Source: an uncultured Lachnospiraceae bacterium (lineage in GTDB: Bacteria; Bacillota; Clostridia; Lachnospirales; Lachnospiraceae). Taken from it: a stretch of DNA of 64,000 nucleotides. Below, one piece after another: positions 32,599-39,412 of the stretch. The first letter of the stretch is position 1. Every line of letters begins with the position of its first letter. A program made the position numbers and the translations under genes. The DNA is taken from positions 1 through 64,000 of the forward strand of contig CAJTSD010000015.1 in NCBI GenBank assembly GCA_910578795.1, read 5' to 3'. A model generated the notes under the pieces. That model had not been told where the DNA came from and made no database searches. It was given only the letters and a program-made list of their open reading frames with translations.

Positions 32599-33756
32599 TT
32601 AGGCAAGCAGTTCTTCCGCAAGCGCTTCAAGCTGCGAAATATCGCTTGGCTTAAGCGCAGACTTAATCGTCACCATTTGCTCCGCAATGCTGAGCTCCTT
32701 CATTCCCTCAAGCGCTGCTTTCATGCTTTTGCCTGCGGTGGGCGCCCAAGTGCCGTTTTCCAACAGTCCGACCGTGCGCTTTTGATAGTTTTTCGCCTTT
32801 AGCTTATTCAGAAAGCTTTCCATCGCTGGAAATATTCCGGCGTCATATGTAATCGCGGCAAGTACCAAATGGCTGTAGCGAAACGCGTCCTCAACCGCCT
32901 CATGCATATCGTCGCGGCACAAATCCGCAAGCACTACCTTTTTCGCACCCTTTGCCTCAAGGATCTCTTTCAGTTTTAACGCCGCCGTCATCGTATTTCC
33001 GTGAACCGACGCGCACGCAATCAATATGCCCTCGTCCTCCGGCTCATAGCTGCTCCATGTCTGATATTTTCCGATATAATAGTCCAAATCCTCTGTGAGC
33101 ACCGGTCCGTGCAACGGGCAAATCGCCGCTATATCAAGGTCCGCCGCCTTTTTGAGCAGCGCCTGAACCTGTGCGCCGTACTTTCCGCAGATGTTCATGT
33201 AATACCGTCTCGCCTCGCAGGCCCATGCTTCGTCGGCATCGCGCGTGCCGAATTTTCCGAACCCGTCCGCGCTGAACAGCACTTTGTCCGTACTATCGTA
33301 GCTGACCATGACTTCAGGCCAGTGCACCATCGGCGCCATGAAAAACTGCAGCGTGTGCGCCCCGAGGGAAAGCGTTTCACCTTCCTTAACCTCGACTGTT
33401 TTGCCCTCGATATCGACCTCATAAAACTGATTTAGCATGGTAAAGGTTTTCGCATTTCCCACAAGCTTCATCGCGGGGAATTTTGCAATCAGCTCCAAAA
33501 TACTGCCGCCGTGGTCCGGCTCCATATGCTGTATTACGAGGTAATCCACCGCGCGTCCGCCAAGCGCCTCCTCAAGATTGGAAAGCCATTCTTTGGTTGC
33601 ACGCTTATCAACCGTATCCATTACGGCGGTTTTTTCGTCCAAAATCAGGTAAGAGTTATATGCCATGCCGTGTTCCACTTCATACTGCCCCTCAAACAAT
33701 GTGATGTCCCTGTCGTTTACGCCAATATTTACAATATCTTTCGTTACGTTTTCCAT
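32599..33756 (-). CDS. Flavodiiron protein (A-type flavoprotein, FprA-like)
   Basis: The 385-residue protein has a metallo-beta-lactamase-like N-terminal domain with the di-iron ligands of the H-x-E-x-D-H motif (QHMEPDH: H77, E79, D81, H82) and later PLHGPVL. A flavodoxin domain follows (about 250-385) with the FMN loop ASVHGNT. It is the basic two-domain type with no rubredoxin fusion. These enzymes reduce O2 to water or NO to N2O using reduced rubredoxin or F420-like donors, and protect anaerobes. It is monocistronic, with its own promoter and terminator. Confidence 0.95.
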   Translation of the reverse strand: MENVTKDIVNIGVNDRDITLFEGQYEVEHGMAYNSYLILDEKTAVMDTVDKRATKEWLSNLEEALGGRAVDYLVIQHMEPDHGGSILELIAKFPAMKLVGNAKTFTMLNQFYEVDIEGKTVEVKEGETLSLGAHTLQFFMAPMVHWPEVMVSYDSTDKVLFSADGFGKFGTRDADEAWACEARRYYMNICGKYGAQVQALLKKAADLDIAAICPLHGPVLTEDLDYYIGKYQTWSSYEPEDEGILIACASVHGNTMTAALKLKEILEAKGAKKVVLADLCRDDMHEAVEDAFRYSHLVLAAITYDAGIFPAMESFLNKLKAKNYQKRTVGLLENGTWAPTAGKSMKAALEGMKELSIAEQMVTIKSALKPSDISQLEALAEELLA

Positions 33757-33818
33757 TTTTTCAAATCTGCTCCTCTCTCATTTGTTTTCCTATGGTTGCT
33801 TATCCTAAGTTCGTTAAT

Positions 33819-33847
33819 AGTTTAGCACACTCCTTTTGTCCATGCAA
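33819..33847 (-). promoter_or_regulatory. Promoter of the flavodiiron gene
   Basis: On the minus strand the -35 TTGCAT (33842-33847) and -10 TAAACT (33819-33824) have a 17-bp spacer, about 60 nt before the ATG. Confidence 0.5.
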
Positions 33848-33876
33848 CAATATCCGAAGGGGATACATCAAAAAAC

Positions 33877-34013
33877 GTAACAATCCAGCCTTCGGCTTCC
33901 TGTTCCAAGCATCAAGCCATGCAAAACCACTTCGTGGTGGCTTGATGCACCTCAGCCACTGCACTGTTTCACGGACTTTGCAGTAAATGCAAAGTCCTGG
34001 GCTGAACTGTTAC
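33877..34013. repeat. 137-bp structured element with 14-bp terminal inverted repeats
   Basis: This element fills most of the 362-bp gene-free gap at 33757-34118. It is bounded by GTAACAATCCAGCC (33877-33890) and GGCTGAACTGTTAC (34000-34013), inverted repeats matching at 11 of 14 positions. Inside are a cruciform-like hairpin GCATCAAGCCA ... TGGCTTGATGC (33909-33948, with inner ACCAC-TTCG-TGGT) and a perfect 10-bp stem GGACTTTGCA / TGCAAAGTCC (33973-33997). A related 30-bp piece occurs at 37528-37557. It looks like a small non-coding mobile element (MITE- or REP-like). It has no reading frame of note. The rest of the gap holds the two flanking promoters. Confidence 0.7.
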
Positions 34014-34043
34014 CAAAAAACTTCAATATATATCGAAAAAAGA

Positions 34044-34072
34044 TTGATTTTAATACCATAAAGTGCGATACT
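34044..34072 (+). promoter_or_regulatory. Candidate promoter of asnA
   Basis: A -35 TTGATT (34044-34049) and -10 GATACT (34067-34072) have a 17-bp spacer. The leader of about 40 nt is too short for a T-box. Confidence 0.45.
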
Positions 34073-34118
34073 TGATATGTTGAATTTAAGATAGAATCAA
34101 TGGAGGCTAATAGGAACA

Positions 34119-35129
34119 ATGAAAAATCTGATTATACCAAACGATTATCATTCCCGGTTGAATCTGCATGACACGCAGATTGCAATTAAGACGGTCAAGG
34201 ATTTCTTTCAGAACCAGCTTGCACAGCACCTGCACCTGACCCGTGTTTCCGCACCGCTTTTTGTGGACCCTGCGTCCGGACTAAACGACAACTTAAACGG
34301 CGTCGAGCGTCCCGTTGCCTTTGATATTAAGGAGCAGGACGGACGTATTGCGGAGGTTGTGCAGTCGCTTGCAAAATGGAAACGCTACGCGCTGAAAAAA
34401 TACGGTTTTACATTCGGCGAAGGCATTTACACGGACATGAACGCAATCCGCCGCGATGAGGAAACCGACAATATCCACTCGGTTTTCGTGGACCAGTGGG
34501 ACTGGGAAAAAGTGATAAAGCTTGAGGACCGCAATACATATACCTTAAAGGAAACCGTTCGAAACGTATACAAGTGTCTGAAACATACCGAGAAATTTAT
34601 GGCAATCCAGTATGATTACATCGAGGAAATCCTGCCTGACGACATTTATTTTGTCACGACGGAGGAGCTTGCGCAGATTTTCCCTGACAACACGCCGAAG
34701 GAGCGCGAATACTATATCGCAAAGGCAAAGGGCGCTGTCTGCATTATGAAAATCGGCGACAAGCTTGAAAACGGAAAGCCGCACGACGGACGTTCGCCGG
34801 ATTACGACGACTGGCAGTTAAACTGCGATATTGTGGTTTATTATCCGGTGCTTGACATTGGACTGGAGCTTTCTTCTATGGGTATCCGCGTTGACAAAGA
34901 CGCGCTGCTCTCGCAGCTCGACAAGGCAGGCTGCCCCGAACGCGCGAAGCTGCCGTATCAAAAATCCATTATTGACGGCGAACTGCCGTTCACCATTGGC
35001 GGCGGTATCGGTCAGTCACGTATCTGTATGTTCTTTTTAAGAAAAGCGCATATCGGTGAAGTACAGTCGTCTTTGTGGCCGGAGGACATGATTGCGGAAT
35101 GTGCCGCAAAACAGGTTCAATTATTATAA
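34119..35129 (+). CDS. asnA: Aspartate-ammonia ligase (asparagine synthetase A)
   Basis: The 336-residue protein matches AsnA over its whole length: IPNDYHSRLNLHDTQIAIKTVKDFF-type start, RVSAPLFVDPASGLNDNLNGVERPVAFDIK, the class II synthetase-like core FVDQWDWEKV, and the C-terminal GGGIGQSRICMFFLRKAHIGEVQ. It makes asparagine from aspartate, ammonia and ATP. A GGAGG site lies upstream of the ATG; the gene has its own promoter and a strong terminator. Confidence 0.97.
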   Translation: MKNLIIPNDYHSRLNLHDTQIAIKTVKDFFQNQLAQHLHLTRVSAPLFVDPASGLNDNLNGVERPVAFDIKEQDGRIAEVVQSLAKWKRYALKKYGFTFGEGIYTDMNAIRRDEETDNIHSVFVDQWDWEKVIKLEDRNTYTLKETVRNVYKCLKHTEKFMAIQYDYIEEILPDDIYFVTTEELAQIFPDNTPKEREYYIAKAKGAVCIMKIGDKLENGKPHDGRSPDYDDWQLNCDIVVYYPVLDIGLELSSMGIRVDKDALLSQLDKAGCPERAKLPYQKSIIDGELPFTIGGGIGQSRICMFFLRKAHIGEVQSSLWPEDMIAECAAKQVQLL

Positions 35130-35138
35130 TGACGAAAA

Positions 35139-35195
35139 ATCCGCCACGTTTATGCATTCATATTATTTCGCATAAACGTGGCGGATTCTTGTTTT
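35139..35195 (+). terminator. Strong terminator after asnA
   Basis: A perfect 18-bp stem from AATCCGCCACGTTTATGC to its complement with a 14-nt loop, followed by CTTGTTTT. It can also serve the convergent gene ending at 35207. Confidence 0.92.
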
Positions 35196-35206
35196 CCTGA
35201 TGCAGT

Positions 35207-35674
35207 TTATTCTTCGTCCTTTAAGCCGACATAAATATGAATTTCCGCGTCATCCATGCGCTCGTCCTGGTATTCCTCAAAGTCGCATTGAAACGTTCTT
35301 GGCAAGTCCATGTTCCAAATCTCCTGCCATGCCGCGGCAACTGCCTGTACCATATCGCCGTGAACGACAAACTTCGCGTATCTGCCTGCCGGAATTTTGC
35401 AGACAGTATATTCGCCTGTTTTCGGTGCACTGTTTGTTTCACAGGCAACCACTGCCGTGTAATCTGCCTTTTCGTCGGCTGCAAAATCGGTATAAATGCC
35501 GAGTGCCTTTTGGTTTGCTTTGTCTGCGATTGCAGTATAAATTCCCTCATTGAAAAAGCGCTGCCAAAGCCCTCCGATAACGGCTCCCATGTCGGGAGAA
35601 GCATTGTTTGTGCGCGCCGAAACGCCTACAGCAATTTTTTCGTTTAATGTTACAATTTCGTATTCCATACTCAT
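35207..35674 (-). CDS. GyrI-like/AraC effector-binding domain protein
   Basis: The 155-residue protein is a stand-alone effector-binding domain (the SOUL/GyrI-like fold). It starts YEIVTLNEKIAVGVSARTNN, has GLWQRFFNEGI near 40, and ends IPAGRYAKFVVHGDMVQAVAAAWQEI followed by FEEYQDERMDDAEIHIYVGL. These proteins bind small hydrophobic or cationic compounds without a DNA-binding part. Start: GGAAGGTC precedes ATG 35674, and the upstream open frame to 35734 lacks support. The ligand is unknown. It is probably monocistronic. Confidence 0.85.
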   Translation of the reverse strand: MSMEYEIVTLNEKIAVGVSARTNNASPDMGAVIGGLWQRFFNEGIYTAIADKANQKALGIYTDFAADEKADYTAVVACETNSAPKTGEYTVCKIPAGRYAKFVVHGDMVQAVAAAWQEIWNMDLPRTFQCDFEEYQDERMDDAEIHIYVGLKDEE

Positions 35675-35757
35675 GACCTTCCTTTCATTTGATGGTTTCA
35701 TTCTATCAGGTGAATGACGACATCTATGTGTCATGATTTGGAAAATTCATGCGGTTA

Positions 35758-36522
35758 TTATAAAAATAAGGTATTCTTTTTATAGCCACTGCAAGCTTTC
35801 TTTAATTTCATGCTGCCCGCCATAAGAAGCGCCTTATTGACGCTGCGGACATTCTGCGGACAGACGGCGATACAGCGCATACAGGAAATACAGCTTTTTG
35901 TGTCTGTCTTGGACGGATTGTCGGCAGGAATTGCCCCGACCGGACATTGTTTTGCGCAAAGACCGCACCCGACGCAGCCTTTTTGCGCCTGCGGTTTCAT
36001 CGGAACGCCGCCGTATTCCCGATAAGGACGGTCTCCCGAAAGCGTCAGTGTTTCCGCCAATTCCCCCGCGTCGATTTTCGCACGGATTTCCTGCGCAAAA
36101 CCGGCAAGCTGCGTTTCGTCCTGCGCGTCGGGACGTCCTGCGGCAAACTGGCGCATTATGGAGTGCTCCGCAATGGCGGCAACCGCAGCGATGCAGGAAA
36201 ATCCTGCATCTGTCAGGGTATCCTGCAATTCCACAAGCGTATCCTCATATTCCCTGTTTCCGTAGACTGCAATCAGGATTGCACGCGCCCCGTTTCCTTT
36301 CATTTGACGAAGGCGCGATACGGCAACGCCGGGAACACGCCCTCCATAGGAAGGGACAGACACAATGCAGATGTCCCGCACATCAAACGAATATGCGGAA
36401 AAATCCGTTTCGCGTTCGCATAATTCAATCTCCGTGCTTTCCGCACAAAATGCGTTTGTAAAGATACCGGATACTTTTTTTGTTCCCCCCGTAGGGCTGA
36501 ATAGGATTTGATAAACAGACAT
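35758..36522 (-). CDS. EFR1-type flavodoxin/ferredoxin fusion
   Basis: The 254-residue protein has a flavodoxin-like N-terminal domain (about 1-150; SPTGGTKKVSGIF as FMN-phosphate loop, SVPSYGGRVPG) and a C-terminal bis-4Fe-4S ferredoxin domain with CVGCGLCAKQCPVGAI and CISCMRCIAVCPQNV, eight Cys in two CxxCxxCxxxCP motifs. EFR1-type proteins are common in gut anaerobes and probably shuttle electrons between flavin and ferredoxin pools. Start: AAGGAG with 8-nt spacing sets ATG 36522; an open frame continues to 36621 but overlaps the upstream WYL gene. It may be co-transcribed with that regulator. Confidence 0.87.
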   Translation of the reverse strand: MSVYQILFSPTGGTKKVSGIFTNAFCAESTEIELCERETDFSAYSFDVRDICIVSVPSYGGRVPGVAVSRLRQMKGNGARAILIAVYGNREYEDTLVELQDTLTDAGFSCIAAVAAIAEHSIMRQFAAGRPDAQDETQLAGFAQEIRAKIDAGELAETLTLSGDRPYREYGGVPMKPQAQKGCVGCGLCAKQCPVGAIPADNPSKTDTKSCISCMRCIAVCPQNVRSVNKALLMAGSMKLKKACSGYKKNTLFL

Positions 36523-36584
36523 TATAGTGCTCCTTTTCTCTCTTTTGTTGTTGCGGTTTTCAGGAAACCAAATTTCAAAAACAG

Positions 36585-37505
36585 TTATGATTCCACGTCC
36601 GTATACTGATATTTTCCGCAAATTCCCTCTGCGAATTTTAAAACATCTTCCCGCAATTCCACAGGCTCCAGCAACTGCGCGCCGTCCCCGAACGACACAA
36701 TCCAGCGGACAATGCTTTCTTTATCCGCAAATCCAAATGAAAACAGCAGGCTCCCGTCAGACTGCTGCGTAAAACATTCCGCTCCGAATTCGTCCATTAA
36801 CCGCCAGCGGTACTGCGGTTGTATCTTCGCCTTCACCTGATACACATCGGGAAGTACCTGCATGCGCGATAAGTCCGGCAGCGGCACAGACCGCTTTTCA
36901 AAAGCCGCGCCCACCTGCAAATCCGCCATGCGGTTTAGCTTGAACAGACGAAAATCCCTGCGCTTGACACACCAGCCCCACACATACCAACTCGACCACT
37001 GAAACAGCAGATTGTACGGTTCTATCGTGCGATGCGTTTCACCGCTTGGCGCAAAATAAGAAAACGAAACCGTTCGCGCCGAAAGAATCGCGCCGTGCAG
37101 CAATTCAATTTTGGGCGATAACGCTTTCTTGTTCCATGTGGACAGGTCAATCAGAAGATGCGCGTCACCCGGCATCAGACTGGACACGCCTGCGGAGAGC
37201 TTTTCCATTAACTGCGCGTAACGGTTTGTGCCGCTCACACTGTCCAAGCTGCGCAGCCCTGCCAAAATCGCCTGCATATCCGACATGCTCAGCAGCGTTT
37301 TGTCAATCTTATAATCTTCCATAATGGAAATGCCGCCGTTTTTCCCCTGCTGTGTCACAAGCGGAATACCAGCCATGCAAAGCGCCTCAATATCCCTGTT
37401 AATCGTGCGGCGCGATACCTCGAATTTTTCCGCAAGATACGGCGCCGTCACTTTTTCCTTCTGCAAAAGAATGGACAAAATTCCAATCATTCTGTCAAGC
37501 TTCAT
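36585..37505 (-). CDS. WYL-domain transcriptional regulator (YafY/DeoR-like HTH)
   Basis: The 306-residue protein has an N-terminal helix-turn-helix (about 3-60; KEKVTAPYLAEKFEVSRRTINRDIEALCMAGIPLV-type helix pattern) and a WYL domain (about 140-215) with the motif as YNLLFQWSSWYVWGWCVKRRDFRLFKLNRM. A C-terminal WCX-type extension follows. Such regulators bind small nucleotide-like or other ligands in the WYL pocket. It lies 62 bp upstream of the EFR1 gene on the same strand, which makes that gene a possible target. Confidence 0.9.
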   Translation of the reverse strand: MKLDRMIGILSILLQKEKVTAPYLAEKFEVSRRTINRDIEALCMAGIPLVTQQGKNGGISIMEDYKIDKTLLSMSDMQAILAGLRSLDSVSGTNRYAQLMEKLSAGVSSLMPGDAHLLIDLSTWNKKALSPKIELLHGAILSARTVSFSYFAPSGETHRTIEPYNLLFQWSSWYVWGWCVKRRDFRLFKLNRMADLQVGAAFEKRSVPLPDLSRMQVLPDVYQVKAKIQPQYRWRLMDEFGAECFTQQSDGSLLFSFGFADKESIVRWIVSFGDGAQLLEPVELREDVLKFAEGICGKYQYTDVES

Positions 37506-37527
37506 TTTCGGATTCCCCCATGCTGAC

Positions 37528-37557
37528 GTGACAGTCCAGCCTTCATCTTCCTGTTAC
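37528..37557. repeat. Short relative of the 33.9-kb inverted-repeat element
   Basis: GTGACAGTCCAGCC ... CTTCCTGTTAC matches the left end of the element at 33877 in about 24 of 30 positions, and its own ends form an inverted repeat. It sits in the 65-bp gap between the bcp-like and WYL genes. Confidence 0.5.
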
Positions 37558-37570
37558 AGACAGCCAAACA

Positions 37571-38026
37571 TTAGGAAAGCTGCTCCAACATCTGCGCGGG
37601 ATTTTCCGCCGCTTTGACCTTGCCGAAGGCTTTGACAATCACGCCCTCCTCGTCAATCAGATACGTCGTGCGCACCACGCCCATGCTGACTTTTCCGTAG
37701 TTCTTCTTCTCCTGCCACACGTCGTACGCCTCAATGCAGGCACGCTCAGGGTCGGAAAGCAGCGTAAACGGAAGTCCGTACTTTTCCTCAAATTTCTTGT
37801 GCGACGCCACGCTGTCCTTGCTCACGCCAAGCACCACCGCGCCCTTTTCCAAAAACTGCGGATACAGTTCCCCAAAATTGCACGCCTGTTTCGTGCAGCC
37901 GGGCGTGTTGTCCTTCGGATAAAAATACAAAATCACTTTTTTGCCCCGATACTCCTCTAAGGTATGCATCTGCCCGTTTTGGTCGGGTAGGGAAAATGCG
38001 GGTGCCTTTGTTCCTGTTTGTAACAT
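37571..38026 (-). CDS. bcp: Bcp/PrxQ-type thioredoxin-dependent peroxiredoxin
   Basis: The 151-residue protein has the peroxiredoxin fold with the active site TPGCTKQACNF: peroxidatic Cys, then a second Cys five residues later as in the two-Cys PrxQ/Bcp class. KVILYFYPKDN precedes it and LLSDPERACIEAYDVW follows. It reduces H2O2 and organic peroxides using thioredoxin. A strong AAGGAGG site precedes ATG 38026. It lies 14 bp downstream of the 384-residue orphan gene, so the two are probably one operon. Confidence 0.96.
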   Translation of the reverse strand: MLQTGTKAPAFSLPDQNGQMHTLEEYRGKKVILYFYPKDNTPGCTKQACNFGELYPQFLEKGAVVLGVSKDSVASHKKFEEKYGLPFTLLSDPERACIEAYDVWQEKKNYGKVSMGVVRTTYLIDEEGVIVKAFGKVKAAENPAQMLEQLS

Positions 38027-38040
38027 ATTGTTGCCTCCTT

Positions 38041-39195
38041 TTAAAACCTGTTGTCTTTTTCCAGTGTTGTATCATCTTTAATACCCATCTGTCTTTGCAC
38101 GTATTCCAGTTCCTTTTGATAGATTGGATTGCGCAAATCATACGCATACGAAACACGCGGCTGGCTTGCCCAAAACGGCTCGTTGGAATTTGCCCGGATA
38201 CAGTCTTCAACAATTGTCTGATTGATATGAAAGCCAAAACTGATACCGCTGTATCGAAAATCCTTTTCCAAAAGCGTATTGCCTGCAAGCGGGAGTTCGC
38301 GGTACTCCTTTCCCCTGCAATAACAGATTTTGTCCCTGTCCCGTCCGTCAATGGAACGTCCGTACATTACGGGATAGTCAATCATTTCCTGATTTTCGGG
38401 CAGCGGCGCGTTTCCGATAATCTCATACTCACCGTAATAGAACCGATTGTCCATCATGTATTCGGACGGACAGCTCTTTAACGATTGCAGCTCCTCAATG
38501 CTGACATTCGGATTGTCCGTGATAATATGATACACCGAAACACAGAGCGCCTTTCCCATCAGAATATCCCAAAACGCCCCGCCGTTTTTCACAAATTGCC
38601 GCACGTCCAGCAAAATCCGACCGTACCCATAATTTCTGCGGTCATACCGGAACCGGAAGAAATCGCCCTCTTTATACTTGCAGCGGCGTCTTTTCGCACC
38701 TGCAAACGCCTGAATTTCCTCCAAATCCGAAGCATTTGTATCCGCAATCCATTTGTCAAGAAACATTTGCAGTCCGTCTGTATCCATAAACGGCTCCCCC
38801 GCAAAGGACGACGAATAATACGTCTGCTGCGTCGTATAATTCGCAATGCAGATGCCACCCCGCTTATCTGTTCCGCCGCTAAATTCAACGTACACCCCGT
38901 AGGGCGTGCAGCGCTGGATATTGACGCCGTTTAGACGCTTTGGCTTTCCCCGCTTCGTAATCGGCGCAATCATCGTGCGGTTGTCCTGCGTTTTGAGGTG
39001 ATACGCACTTTCATGAAAGCTGCCGCTGTCATGCGCCCAAATGACCTTGCGCAAAACATCGCCGTCAAAAAACAAAATATCCTTTCCGGTAGAAAGCTCC
39101 GGTTTCACGCAGTTATTCGGGATTTCCACACGCTCCCAGCTTGGTTCAACCAGCTCCAATCCAAGGTAGGCGCGCTGTTCATTTGTTAATTCCAT
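38041..39195 (-). CDS. Uncharacterised protein with Imm26-like region
   Basis: The 384-residue protein has no signal peptide or membrane segment. I do not recognise the N-terminal 165 residues (start ELTNEQRAYLGLELVEPSW). From about 168 the pattern KYKEGDFFRFRYDRRNYGYGRIL resembles the start of the Imm26 fold found in polymorphic-toxin immunity proteins and in stand-alone proteins. The end is rich in charged residues. No toxin gene is adjacent. A good promoter lies 100 nt upstream and bcp follows by 14 bp, so it is expressed and probably chromosomal. Function is unknown. Confidence 0.7.
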   Translation of the reverse strand: MELTNEQRAYLGLELVEPSWERVEIPNNCVKPELSTGKDILFFDGDVLRKVIWAHDSGSFHESAYHLKTQDNRTMIAPITKRGKPKRLNGVNIQRCTPYGVYVEFSGGTDKRGGICIANYTTQQTYYSSSFAGEPFMDTDGLQMFLDKWIADTNASDLEEIQAFAGAKRRRCKYKEGDFFRFRYDRRNYGYGRILLDVRQFVKNGGAFWDILMGKALCVSVYHIITDNPNVSIEELQSLKSCPSEYMMDNRFYYGEYEIIGNAPLPENQEMIDYPVMYGRSIDGRDRDKICYCRGKEYRELPLAGNTLLEKDFRYSGISFGFHINQTIVEDCIRANSNEPFWASQPRVSYAYDLRNPIYQKELEYVQRQMGIKDDTTLEKDNRF

Positions 39196-39301
39196 AACAA
39201 GCTCCTCTTCAAATTATTAATGAGAACTCCCGAGATGTTCCTACATATGAAACAGGAATCGGTTTCCTATTTTGCATAAAGTTCGACTCCATTCTGCCCT
39301 T

Positions 39302-39330
39302 AGTATACCCTTATCTGCTGTAAAATTCAA
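39302..39330 (-). promoter_or_regulatory. Sigma-A promoter of the orphan gene-bcp operon
   Basis: On the minus strand the -35 TTGAAT (39325-39330) and -10 TATACT (39302-39307) have a 17-bp spacer; the leader is about 100 nt. Confidence 0.65.
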
Positions 39331-39412
39331 CAGCAAAGATTACAACCTCCAACAATCCTGTAACAGTTTCCCAAACGACGTGATATAAAGGTTAGAGAGG
39401 GGAGCTCTTTAC

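Noticed and set aside
34014..34118. T-box or other riboswitch before asnA
   Set aside because: The space between the candidate promoter and the ATG is about 45 nt, and no specifier-stem or antiterminator sequence is visible.
35758..36621. Longer 287-residue start for the EFR1 protein
   Set aside because: The extension overlaps the WYL regulator gene; AAGGAG before ATG 36522 is clear.
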